Positions 46,801-57,524 of a stretch of DNA of 64,000 bases are shown piece by piece (position 1 is the first letter of the stretch; each line of letters begins with the position of its first letter). The notes below the pieces were generated by a model. The model ran no database searches. It was not told where the DNA came from and worked only from the letters and a program-made list of their open reading frames with translations. Position numbers and translations under genes: made by a program. Source of the DNA: Crotophaga sulcirostris (lineage: Eukaryota; Chordata; Aves; Cuculiformes; Crotophagidae); the NCBI GenBank assembly GCA_013397455.1, contig VYZB01000120.1, positions 1,461,461 through 1,525,460 of the forward strand, written 5' to 3'.

Positions 46801-49364
46801 TTATAATGTAGCTTCTATCTTAACTTGCCACCTAGCATTGCTGTAGAAGAAAATATCAAAAATACTACCAAGAATAACTACACAAGCAGTGGGGTAATTT
46901 GAATAGTGGAAGAGGCAGAAGATTACAGAAGCATCTCTCCCCAGGACATGGGGTGTCGACCTTTGTGAGTTTATACATGTGTTAACACTGTATTAATAAA
47001 ATCTTTGCAGTTACATTGACATACAAAGTAAAATATTTTAGCAAATCAGATGTCATTTTGTTCATCCAAGCATTTACATTAATTTTGCATTACTCATGGA
47101 ACAACACACTTTCCCATTTACTAGATACACAGTAAACTCTAATTGAAGTCAATAATATACATTAATAGCCTCCAACTGTATGTTTATTAAGGTATTCTTG
47201 AGTATTTGATGCCTAGCATGAACATTTCACAAACCATTTCATCTCAATGTGAATATGTGTATATTTTCCTCCTAGCATAAAGGGAAGTCTATCTAACACA
47301 CACATTGAGAGGCATTCTTTGTTAAGTCTTCTCAGCACTCATATGTTGGAAGGCGTTGTGGGACTAATTGGATCATATTCTTCTAAAATTTTATCACCAA
47401 ATGGCAGAAAAGTTGATGTTCGAGTTTTTGGGTTTGTTTTTCATTTGACGGAAAGGCAAGGCTCCTCTATTACGTTAAGGAACCTTTGCCAGTGACTAAT
47501 TCACTACACAATTGTTTCTCTAGTGCTAATTCTTTTCCCCCTTGAATTGCATGTGTTTGTCTCCAGTGGCAGATCAATACACAAACATGACAGACATGGC
47601 CAAAAATTACTTTACCTTTTCTGATTTCAAATTACATGTATTAAATGTATTAAGCATTGTCCTGTATTACTCTTTAAATTCATGAAGCATATTTTTCTAA
47701 TACCATAATTATCCCAAATCATTACTAGGAATATAAATTTTGCCAATATGGATTTTCTCCCAGCTTGGTTATGATTCTTTATGGTCTTTATGTAATCGAT
47801 CACTGAGGTAAGAGAGAGTTCCACATAAAGAACACAAAAGCTGAGGGAAAAGCATTCCTTTCAAGTACTCTAGGAAGAAATGGGCAGTTTCTTTGGATGG
47901 ACAGAGGTAGGCAGATATCAGGAAACAGAAAAGTCTTTTCCAAATAATAACCAAATTAGCAGCTTTCCCCCACATATCAAGGTATTTTCTACTCACTATG
48001 TATCAGCATGCTACAGATCTTGCTATGAATGAGGCAATACAATTTCATGGGAGTCTCGAAATTACAGACAACACATCACTGAAATCATCAGTATCACTGC
48101 TGGACAACACCTCAAAACCAAATTGACATAGAAATAGACGACCTTTCCCTAATGAGATCCTAGACATTTGCATCCTCGATCTGATTTTATGCATTTTTGT
48201 GTCACAAAAAGCAATATAAGTGAGAGAAGAAACTTCCTTATAGTGGTAAAGTCTATTATTTTGTCAAACAACTTATAAACCAAGTGACTAAAAGACTGCA
48301 TATAAAAAGGCACTTTGAGCAAAATAATCAGCTCATATTGCTTACCTCTTAAATAAGAAGGAAGCATCTAAATAAGAGCAGTTTAACAGAAGTCACTTAA
48401 ATAACTTAATTTCAGTGACAGTACTTGAATTATCATTGAAAAAAGGCAAAAATAAAAAAAAAAGTTCTTTCAGTGCAACTGATGTTGTGCTGTCTCTTTC
48501 AGTGAAATTTTCATTTGCCAGTCATTATCATTTTGGTGGAAGACTAAATTATTTGCTGCTTGTCAGTGAGGTGCAGAGTGTAGACGAAATGTAAGAAGTT
48601 GACAAGTTAGATGATAGAAATGAATAAAATTTATGTTCTTATGAACCTAATGGCAAGTAATTATCTCTGAACTGGCAGTACAAATGTGCTTTTTCATCAT
48701 GAATACCTGACGTGTATTAGAAATTTCCAGAAGGCATATTATTTATACAGTGAAGCAATAGAGTGGAAAACTTGTTAAATATATGGCTTCTGCATCCAGC
48801 ATTTAATAGAAGAGTTTAATTGAGTGGTGAACCTTTTAGAAATTTTTTATGCCATGTTAAAAGGCAGATGCTAAAAAAAAAAAAACAACAAAAAATATCC
48901 CCCTAATTCAACATACTAACTTTTTTTTTTTGCTTTTTAACATTTTCCTGAATCCCTGATTCAGCTGCATCATATGTTCCGGTTCCAGGCTCCAGCATTA
49001 AGAAAGCTTGTTATAAGAGGATACCTGTATGTTTGGCTATGTAATACAACAGACAGTATCACAAAATGTAGCACCTGCTGTAAGTTGGCAGCCAAACAGT
49101 GCAGATATCAGAATTATGGTAGACCATCCCACCTTTGTTCTTTTTCATGTGCTTACGCAAACGTACATACTCAGCAAAGAAGTCTTGATTCACACCTCTT
49201 TTTTTCTAAGGTAGGAGCTCTGCCTCGTTTGGATGCACAGCTCTCTATTCAGCATCTTGTGTATGACCCTGTACCTCATTTAGTAAACGATATTCAGATC
49301 CTGCTAGAAAGACAGAATGTTTAATTTCCTTGTAGACTTTACAACATTACTCATCCCTTAAGTA
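43881..49364. other. Long unique noncoding stretch
   Basis: About 5.5 kb without a recognised gene or repeat. A short AT-rich trinucleotide patch (TAATAATAATAA) lies at about 44763-44775. The 564-base open frame at 45230-45793 starts at TTG and has no methionine codon anywhere, so I do not call it a gene. An A-rich patch lies at 48870-48895. Confidence 0.5.
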
Positions 49365-49485
49365 CTTAAGTGCTTCACTAATAATTTATCCTCACTGTAT
49401 CCCTGAGAGATGAACAGCTGGTATTATTCAAACTTACAGATGAAAAAACCAAAGCACAGAGAAATCAAGGTCAAATGTACCTATT
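49365..49485 (-). mobile_element. MIR-type CORE-SINE relic
   Basis: The plus strand reads the reverse complement of MIR in correct order. GTGCTTCACTAATAATTTAT stands for the GCGCTTTACAT..TTTAAT part, and TATCCTCACTGTATCCCTGA for atCCTCACaacaacCCTga. CTGGTATTATTCAAACTTAC and AGATGAAAAAACCAAAGCAC then cover the CORE region, followed by AGAGAAATCAAGGTCA. MIR is an ancient tRNA-derived SINE family, and bird genomes keep only few, strongly diverged copies. The tRNA-like head is not visible here. Confidence 0.65.
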
Positions 49486-52400
49486 AAAATGTAGGTACTT
49501 ATTTTGAATATCTAGATCACATCATGGCATAAGCACAACCTAACTACAGCTGCGAATGTCCAAGAGCAGCTGGAAGCAGCCACCAGAGGAGAGCTCAGTG
49601 AGACTCAATTCACTCTGAGCTGAACCACGGTCAGGCACCCTCAGTGACAGCCCAAGCCCAACCTCTCCAAGACATTCTCATGGAGCAGCAGATACAATAC
49701 AGCAGCCATGGGAGACCTGTGTCCTTCTGGAATGGCAGCTGGAGGCCAGCCAGGGTATACTACAGTGACTTAACAACACCAGATTCCAGCACATGGGCAA
49801 TTGCATTGTGCCTCTAAGTGGTCTAGAGTAGTTTTCTTTAATCAAAAAAAAAAAAAAAATCAGTTGGGAGAAGATTTTTGCCATTAAAAGCTTCATTTAT
49901 CAGTTCTGCATAAAAAAAAGATAACTTCCATCTTAAGGAACATCAGGAATTCTTAACATGCCCTGTGCGTTTGCTTACTGAGAACTTAAATACATATGCC
50001 TTAGAAATTTTAAGAAGCAAATTAGGTCTACTTACTATATTTGGTTTCACAGTACTTTTGCAAGAACTAAGTATTCTAAAGTTATGTAGGAGTACTACAA
50101 GCTCAACTTCTATAAAAATTATCTCAAAGAGCATCTTATGTACAAGTGGGCAGGAATTGCCATCTGATTTCTGGAGTTGATACATCCAAAAGTGACTAAG
50201 CAAGTATGTCTAATATTTCCGTAGTGTTGCTTTTGTATGATAATACTTCATAAAAATCCCTGACCATTGCCTTGTAGCAAAACCACGCAGAGCAGGACAA
50301 ATGGTCCTCCACAGAACTGACAATTCCGAGTAGATAGAAAAAGTTACTTTGGCCAGATTGCCTTGGGGTCTTCAGCTAAATCTTACCAAGTCCTTGCTTC
50401 CCAAAAGGAAGAAGGTAGGCATGACTGAAGAAAACAGCACTCTCAAAGGACTACAACTACTCTCATAAGCACCATCCCATCATTCCTCTCTTCCCTAGGA
50501 ATGCCCACCCTCTCTCATGAGGTAGCAGGACATTTCTGCAGGAGGGAGGATCTAGGACTTCTAAAGAAATAGGAATTAAAGAATTAATCTTCCGGAGTAA
50601 ACATCCAATCACAGTGCTAAACTGAAACAGCAGCAGCCTTCAAAGAAAATGAGAGCTCTTTTCTGGCCCTTATCAGATTCTGCCGTGAAGAACAAAGGAA
50701 GGATCTGCTACACTGCCTAAAAACCCAGAGGTTCTGGAGAATTTCTAGGAAAACAAAGAAAAATGAGTTTGTATTTATTCAAAGAGTACTTCTGTACCAC
50801 ACAATTTAAGCATCAGAACTGAATCTCTCTACTCTCTAGGAATTCTCTAGAATTTCCTGCAAGGATGCATACAAAAGTTAGACAAAAAGACTTGTTTTTT
50901 TAATTGACTGTATGGCAGCCCTGAATATGATGCACATTGTTTACCTGTTTATTTGAAAGACTGTGTGCCCAAACTGCTTACTCTCTGTGTTCTTCCCTAC
51001 TGGGGGCCAAGAAGACCATCTAGTCCACTTGGATTGTCCCACATGTTAATGAAACTCCCCATCACACGTAACAATAGTCTCAGGAGACAGCAGTGTCCTA
51101 TTATTAAGATGGCACCTCAGAGAGAAGAAAAAAAGGGGAGAGCTTAGTTAAGTGGAAAAATACCCAACTTGGTTAAAGTCAATTTTTTCAGTCATCAAAG
51201 AAGAAAATGAGCTTTGTTGTAGTATTTGCCTTTACTATCTGTCCCATTACCAAAATTTGCTGAATGTTGCTTGAGAATATCTAACTGTATTACTACAGCA
51301 GTCCCAATGACTTCAGTTTTATCAGTATTGTAAGGAAAACGTCACGAGAAGCAGAATCCCCTCACAGCTAGCCACCCATGGTTGGTACTCCGGGATGAAT
51401 TTTTCATTTTAGCATATGAAAAACATACTAACTTCAGCAAATTTGTTTTCAGGGCATTATTCAAAAATATACAGAAAATGTACTTTATTGACAATGAAAC
51501 TACAAAATGTATGTCTTTAACACACATAAGGTTGCATTTTATTATCTAGTACAGCCCATTAAAGACTGACAGGTATCAAGAAACAGAATTTCTCTTATAT
51601 TATATCTGAGTGTAACAGAGGGACAATATTAGTGAAGAGCCACAGGATAACAGCATTCGTGTACATGCACACATCCTTCTGCTAATAGAAAAGTTAAACA
51701 CAATGCATTCCCCGACCAGAAATATCACAAAAATCATCCTTCACCTACCACACAAACTAGACTGTACATTCTTTGCTGGGTTTAGTATGTGTAGGGTTTT
51801 TTTTTCCCACCAGCAGAAGGAGCTCTTCATTAAAGGAAAAGTGTATTTATTCAGTTTGTTGGAGGTTTACAGCTTTTTTGGCTCCTCCTAATCAAAGAGC
51901 AATTGGCAAAGATTTTAAGATGTGTAGCTGATCAGGGGAGGAAAAGAAAAAAAAAATCAAAACAAGAAAAGGAGCTACAAAAGAACAGCAAAGACAGTAT
52001 GTTTACACCATCAGCTTTTGAAAAAATAACAAAAATATAAAAGTTATAAAACATGCATTTGTGGGTTTATCAGTAGGCTTGCCAGTACTTGAAGCATGAA
52101 CAAATGCTGAAATTACTACCTGAAGTCAGTTACTGAGCTGACCACCTGAAGTCAGAGCATCTGGGTCTTCCCCCATACACAGCAAAACAAAGCCAAAGGA
52201 AGTTCATTCCATGGAGTTTTAACACTTGTCTGATAAAAATAATCAGTTAAAGGCATTCTAATAATTAAACTCTCTGTTAAGAAGTAGAGATCTGGTGCCT
52301 GCTATTAGGTGTGAGAATATGGTCAAAAGGAAGGCTTGAACTACGCATTAAAAATGAATCCTTGATTTCCAAGAAGTGAAAGATTTCTCAAGTTTTCTAT

Positions 52401-53329
52401 TACAGTTTCTCAGCAGGCTTATAGATGTGGTAGCAATTCAGTGCTCCCAAGCGAAAATACTAAAGGTCTCAGGTCAGTCACTATTGTCATAGTAGGAGAG
52501 AGAAGATAAAGCACTCAACAGCAGCTATCTTCAGTTATCTAGGATTATACAAACCTGAAGGATTCCCTTTTATTTTAAACCCATGCTGGGCAAATCAGGT
52601 TACTTCTTAAATCAGAAGACTCTGCTGTAATAGCTTTCTGCAGACACATCATTACAGCTGTCATTACAATAAGTTTCTTTTTCTGTTTTCTATAGGAACC
52701 ATAGGCAACTGTACAATTTTAGAAAGTTCCTCTATTACATACAGATCTGTTTCTCTTCCCTCTATTTGATTTGAAGGACAATAGATAAAATCTCCAGGTG
52801 AATATGTGATGCTTTCACCTTCTTCTTTATCTTCAAGTTTCTATTTTTTCCCATTACCCCATTTTTTTTTTCAAATGTGGAATAGTCACACTTGTTTCCC
52901 TTAAAATATTTCAAAATAAATGGTTCTGTTGAGATTATAGTATTTAAATCACACAAGCATGATCCCAGCCTGCATAACCCTGTATAAATTAATTAATTTT
53001 ACTCCATGTTTTGAGCAGAATACTTTTCACCCAGCTACATACAAGTTTGGTACCTCCTTGAAGTCTCTCTGTGGAGGTGGATGCTTGGTACTGACCATGA
53101 GAAGATGCCTTAATGATAAGCTCAGACCATCCACTTACACTTTATATGGCTACCTTTGGCAGGATCAGTTGTGTCCATCATCATCACATCGAAGTGCATC
53201 CTACAGTCCCACCAGAATACAGATAAGGACAGCATGTTCCAAGAGTTTTTTTGACTCACACCTCCCAATGTTCAAGTCATTATTTGACTGCCAGTAAGTG
53301 CACTGTCCTGTGCCCATTGATCTCTTCTT
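49486..53329. other. Unique noncoding DNA
   Basis: No gene or dispersed repeat recognised. The part at 49540-49800 is GC-richer and rich in AGCAGC/CAGC words. A poly-A run lies at about 49845-49859. Short frames such as 52959-53297 resemble no known protein. Confidence 0.5.
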
Positions 53330-53570
53330 ACTTATCCTTTCTTATCAAACTTACTACCTGACCACAGCACGAGCCACGTTTTCATTCTGCCTACCAAGAC
53401 ACTGTAACATTTCTCTCTGGAGCTTTTTCTCCCTGGCTGACCCTTAGACAAGGAAGGAAATACAACCCAAGCCTTTAAATAGTATCTCCATCCTCCTTCA
53501 AATCCTTCTGCAAAACACAACATCCTTGCACTTATTAGGCTACTGGTAAGTCACGACTACTGGTTTATTC
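53330..53570 (+). mobile_element. Possible L2/CR1-like ORF2 C-terminal fragment
   Basis: The part at 53487-53552 matches the C-terminal coding text of the same old amniote LINE as the element ending at 32993. It reads CCATCCTCCTTCAAATCCTT, then CTGCAAAACACAACATCCTT, then ATTAGGCTACTGGTAAG. These stand for the usual tCctCcTtCAAATCccT.ct.aaAaCtCac and ggTTAGGCtgCTGGT. The sequence before it (53330-53480) is pyrimidine-rich and may be earlier ORF2 text. The following 3' UTR cannot be traced with confidence, although TGTGATTGTAAGAGCTTC at 53730-53747 faintly recalls it. No open frame. Confidence 0.42.
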
Positions 53571-55397
53571 ATGCAATCCTTCCCCTCCACCCCCAAACAA
53601 GAAACTCCCTTATCATCAGGCTTCCCAAAGCCACTAAGTAAATGCATTTTATGTACCTGTTGAATCCTTCAATAATCCTAAACATGAAGCTCTCAGGTTG
53701 TTTTAAACTTTAGTAGTACATACAGTCTATGTGATTGTAAGAGCTTCTATCCATGCTACTGTCGTGCACATTATTACAAATAGTTGTTGCAGCCTACTGC
53801 TCCTGGGCTATAAAACAAATTTCCTTTTAAAGAGATGATTATAGTATCTCTCAATCCTCCCTATAAACTCAGAGGATTTAACAGAGACTGAGAACATTTT
53901 GTTAAAAGTGTTAGCAAACCATTCCTAGTATAGCCACCTCCTCTGAGAATTTTCCTGCAACTTCAGTAATTCTGTTAAAAACTCCTTTTGGAGTTAAAAT
54001 CGTTTGCAGTGATCTTTCTTTTCACATGAAACAAAGAGCTAAGCACCGATTTAGCTCACTAAAGCTTAATCATTTAGTTAAGGTGACTAATTTAGCGCTA
54101 TAACTACCTCCAATGTGTCTTTCACATCTCAGTTACCTAATTCTGAAGGGGACTATCTTCCTCCGTTGACTAGAAGGAAAGCATAAGCAATTTTATCACT
54201 AATGCAGGTACTTCAGCAAAGTGCGAGAAAGTAGGTAAGCTGAATATATGCCTCATGACTGCAGTATGAAGCTTGGATAGTCAAAGTCTATATGTCTGAT
54301 AAATAGCAGACAATTAAAATCTCAATATTTAATATTTTTAAAAATCCTTTTACTTTAAAGGTGGCATTACAGTTTTAGATCCTACTCCACAATTACCAAC
54401 CTATCACATTGTGGAGAAAAATAATAAGGCATGGTGCCTTTGCAAAAATACGTGATGGGATAATTTATGTCTAAGGAGACATGCCGAGTGCACGTTCCTC
54501 CTATGTCAATTCAATTTCGCAAGTTAAGGCAGATGAAGAATGGAGGTTGTGAGAGTTTCTTCCTTTGTGTGTGAAGCTGAGCTCATTAAGGCATGTCTGA
54601 AAAGTCCCAGTTTCTAAGCAGAATTCTAGCCTGGGCTTATTTATTTTTTTTGCACAAGATTGTGAGTTTTACCATCAGTTGAACCCTTTGGCCCGTTCTT
54701 TTTTTCTCTGTACTTTATTTTATCACACCCATACAGTAGTCACTGACCGCATTTGGACTACTCTTTCCTCTCAGTTGAATTTGAAGAAAAAGTATTATCA
54801 GCATCAATAGGCAAATTTACCCGTATTCACCCAAGCATCACAGAGGTAAAAGCTCACATTTCCCTGCCCTGGCATTCATCAAAGCCAGAGACACCAACAC
54901 AAAAGAAAGGGTACACTCCACTGACATACATCCAGCAATGGGAAACCTGCCATGGCTTCAGTTCAGTGCTTCTCGAGCACAGTACACAGCATTTACACGG
55001 GCTGCTTAGTTTGACCCCTGGAAATCTGTTGATTCGCTGTAATCCCTACTTAGCATCCACATTCACTTGAAGAATCAAATTTTGCCTGGTGAGCAGCTAG
55101 TTTGGTTATGCCCACCTTTCCTCTTTAACCGGAAAATAATTTGATGCTTTGATTAAGGCTATCAATATCAAAAGATTTGCTTGATTTCTGATGGGAGGGG
55201 GGATATACAAATATTTCAGAATATTTCTGTTCTTCAGAAAAAATGGAATGGAGAAAACAGAATCAAAAGAACAAGAGAAATGAGAAAGTTCTGACACCAG
55301 GTTTTCTATTTTAGGGAATCTGCTTTTCTGATTGAGGATTCAGAGAAACTCCTCTTTTCATCTTTTCTTGTGCACTGTCAGTGGTGATAAACAAATT

Positions 55398-55420
55398 GGG
55401 CGGGGGGGGGGAGGGGAAGG
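55398..55420 (+). repeat. G-rich tract with G-quadruplex potential
   Basis: The tract reads GGGC, then ten G, then A, GGGG, AA and GG. It supplies four or more runs of at least three G within 20 bases, which satisfies the usual G-quadruplex pattern on the plus strand. No gene or promoter is recognisable nearby. Confidence 0.8.
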
Positions 55421-56539
55421 TTACTCTGCACTGTTGAGCACACCATTGAATTAATTGGAGAAAAAAAGAAAAACTGACAACTAAAATTGAATGTCTTGCT
55501 CAGAAGCAAAGACTGATCTGTGCCACCCTGCAGAACCAGGGAACAGACCTACTCATAACTCTGCGGAGTGCCGCTCGTTAAAAGTAAGTATCTCAAAATA
55601 GATGGAGAAAGAATAGGCAGAGAGAAGCAGCAGAGCAGCTCAGGCAACAACAAAAGAGCCACTTCTGTGACTTGCAAAAGAGGAGATTTCTCCCCTCTCT
55701 CCCCAAAATTAATAATTTTATAGTATGGAAAAAAAAAACCCTGGATAAAGGAGAGAACAGAGCAGTGAGCTAAAGGATGAGAGGCAATCAAAAAGTCAAG
55801 ACAGGCTAGGTATTAAAGTAAAGGATTAAATTGAAGGACTCTGCTAGATCAGGCATTCATGTGCCTGGGTGAGCTGGTTCAAGATTTGAAACTGCTGAAA
55901 ATCTTTGAGGCTTTTTGGAGGGGCCGTGCTGTCCAGTTAGGCTACTTTTCAGGTAGCTCAGGTTCCTAACCAAGATGACTGTGTGGCCTCAAAAGGGTTC
56001 ATGCCAGCATAGCACAGGGGGGTGAAAGAGCAGAAACTGCTTTTTTTTTTATTGGTAGAGCTGGCTGAAACAGTACGTACTCTGGACAGAAAATGTTCTA
56101 TTTCTGCAACTAGCAATGACAATTTCAGGCGAGAAACAGAGAGGACGTGGGAGCTAATGGCAGAATATTGGTCCTGGAGACTTCAAGTTAAGCTGTTTCT
56201 TAGCATGGCAATTTAACTTGAGCTATTTAATGTCGTTGCTAACACCCTGAAAAATTACATGCTTGCTACAAATCCAGCAATTTTTTCTTCCTGTCACACT
56301 TTCAAATCAATATGCATTGAGTGCTCTGTAACACTTCAGCAATGGCCACTCTGACAGCTCATCAGCCCATCTGTGTGTCCCTCTGCAGCACACCTGTAGG
56401 TCACACACGCCGACTTCATTCAGAGACCCTGCCACCACCCCGCCTGTATTCCTAAATAATCACATATGTTCCTCATGCATTAACCACTCACTGTTGTGTC
56501 CTATTATTTCTTTTCACTTCACAATTCCACATGCTTGAC

Positions 56540-56555
56540 ACAGCTGGCCAGCTGT
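56540..56555. repeat. Perfect 16-bp palindrome with two E-boxes
   Basis: ACAGCTGGCCAGCTGT is its own reverse complement. It contains two CAGCTG E-boxes (56541-56546 and 56549-56554) separated by GC. About one perfect 16-bp palindrome is expected by chance in 64 kb, so function is unproven. Confidence 0.85.
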
Positions 56556-56796
56556 AATGATGCATGGGACCCTGGAGCAGGGAAAGAGGCTGCAGAATTG
56601 CGTGGCACTGCAAACTGGGTGCATCCCAGCAGGCACTATCCCGACAGGAGCTCTTCTAGGAAGCATGAGCTCAGCCTACAGCCTTGCACTGACAGCTCTC
56701 TGCCATCTGGCTGACACTGTATCTCAAGACATGGCCTCACATACTGGGACTTTATGAATTAGAGAGCTCTGATGTGGTATTTCTGAAAAATCACGA

Positions 56797-56850
56797 GAAA
56801 AAAAATAAACAAAAAAATCCAAAACAAGTAACCAAAAACAAACAACCAAA
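56797..56850. repeat. A-rich simple region
   Basis: Runs of A are interrupted by single C or T bases (AAACAAAAAAATCC, CCAAAAACAAACAACC). It is low-complexity and could be the remains of a poly-A tail, but no retroposed body is recognised next to it. Confidence 0.75.
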
Positions 56851-57106
56851 AATGGTCCTGTTCACCTCCTTACCACTGTAATTTTCAATATTATCATATA
56901 TCAATTCATATCATATATCATTTCAACATCATACTGTTATGCACTACAACAATGTGCCCATCCCCGTCCAGTGGAGCACCTGACAGAAATGCCCAGAAAA
57001 GCAATCATCCCAGCTGTGAACCTGCAGGCAGCTTGGCCGAAGCAGCATAGTGCTGCATCCCTGGTGGTTAACCTGAGATGGGGCCTGCTAAGGTTACCTG
57101 CAGTTT

Positions 57107-57329
57107 TACAGAATCTCAGAAAGGTAGGGCTTGATCTGGAGATCATCAAGTCCCATCTCCCTGCTAAAGCAGATTCACCTACAGCAGGCTGCACAGGAAC
57201 GTGTCCAGGCAGGTTTTGAATATCTACAGAGAAGGAGACTCCACAACCTCCCTGGGCAGTCTGATCCAGTGCTCCATCACCCTCACAGTAAAGACATTTT
57301 TCCTTATGTTGCCCCTTGTTCTGTTGCAC
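57107..57329 (-). mobile_element. CR1 LINE 3' end running into an assembly gap
   Basis: The plus strand reads the reverse complement of CR1: TACAGAATCTCAGAAAGGTA (degenerate tail), GGAGATCATCAAGTCCCATC, CTGCTAAAGCAGATTCACCT, GCACAGGAACGTGTCCAGGC, TTTTGAATATCTACAGAGAA and GACTCCACAACCTCCCTGGG. The last block before the gap is CACCCTCACAGTAAAGACAT. This is the subfamily type of the 28080-29226 copy (the VRVTEHWNRL and LEIFK coding form). The element very likely continues into the run of N, so its length is unknown. Confidence 0.9.
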
Positions 57330-57524
57330 NNNNNNNNNNNNNNNNNNNNNNNNNNNNNNNNNNNNNNNNNNNNNNNNNNNNNNNNNNNNNNNNNNNNNNN
57401 NNNNNNNNNNNNNNNNNNNNNNNNNNNNNNNNNNNNNNNNNNNNNNNNNNNNNNNNNNNNNNNNNNNNNNNNNNNNNNNNNNNNNNNNNNNNNNNNNNNN
57501 NNNNNNNNNNNNNNNNNNNNNNNN
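57330..57524. other. Assembly gap, 195 N
   Basis: A run of 195 undetermined bases. Its left flank is a CR1 element, so the gap probably reflects repeat-related assembly failure. The right flank (57525 onward) shows no CR1 text, so the far end of the element lies within the gap. The true gap length may differ from 195. Confidence 0.98.

Larger units (their letters stand above)
53571..57106. other. Unique noncoding DNA
   Basis: It contains a G-rich tract at 55398-55420, a 16-bp perfect palindrome at 56540-56555 and an A-rich simple region at 56797-56850. The part at 56340-56760 is GC-richer than average. No exon recognised. Confidence 0.5.

Noticed and set aside
48974..49324. Open frame of 116 codons upstream of the MIR relic
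   Set aside because: No recognisable domain or family and no flanking splice-site pattern that I can defend.
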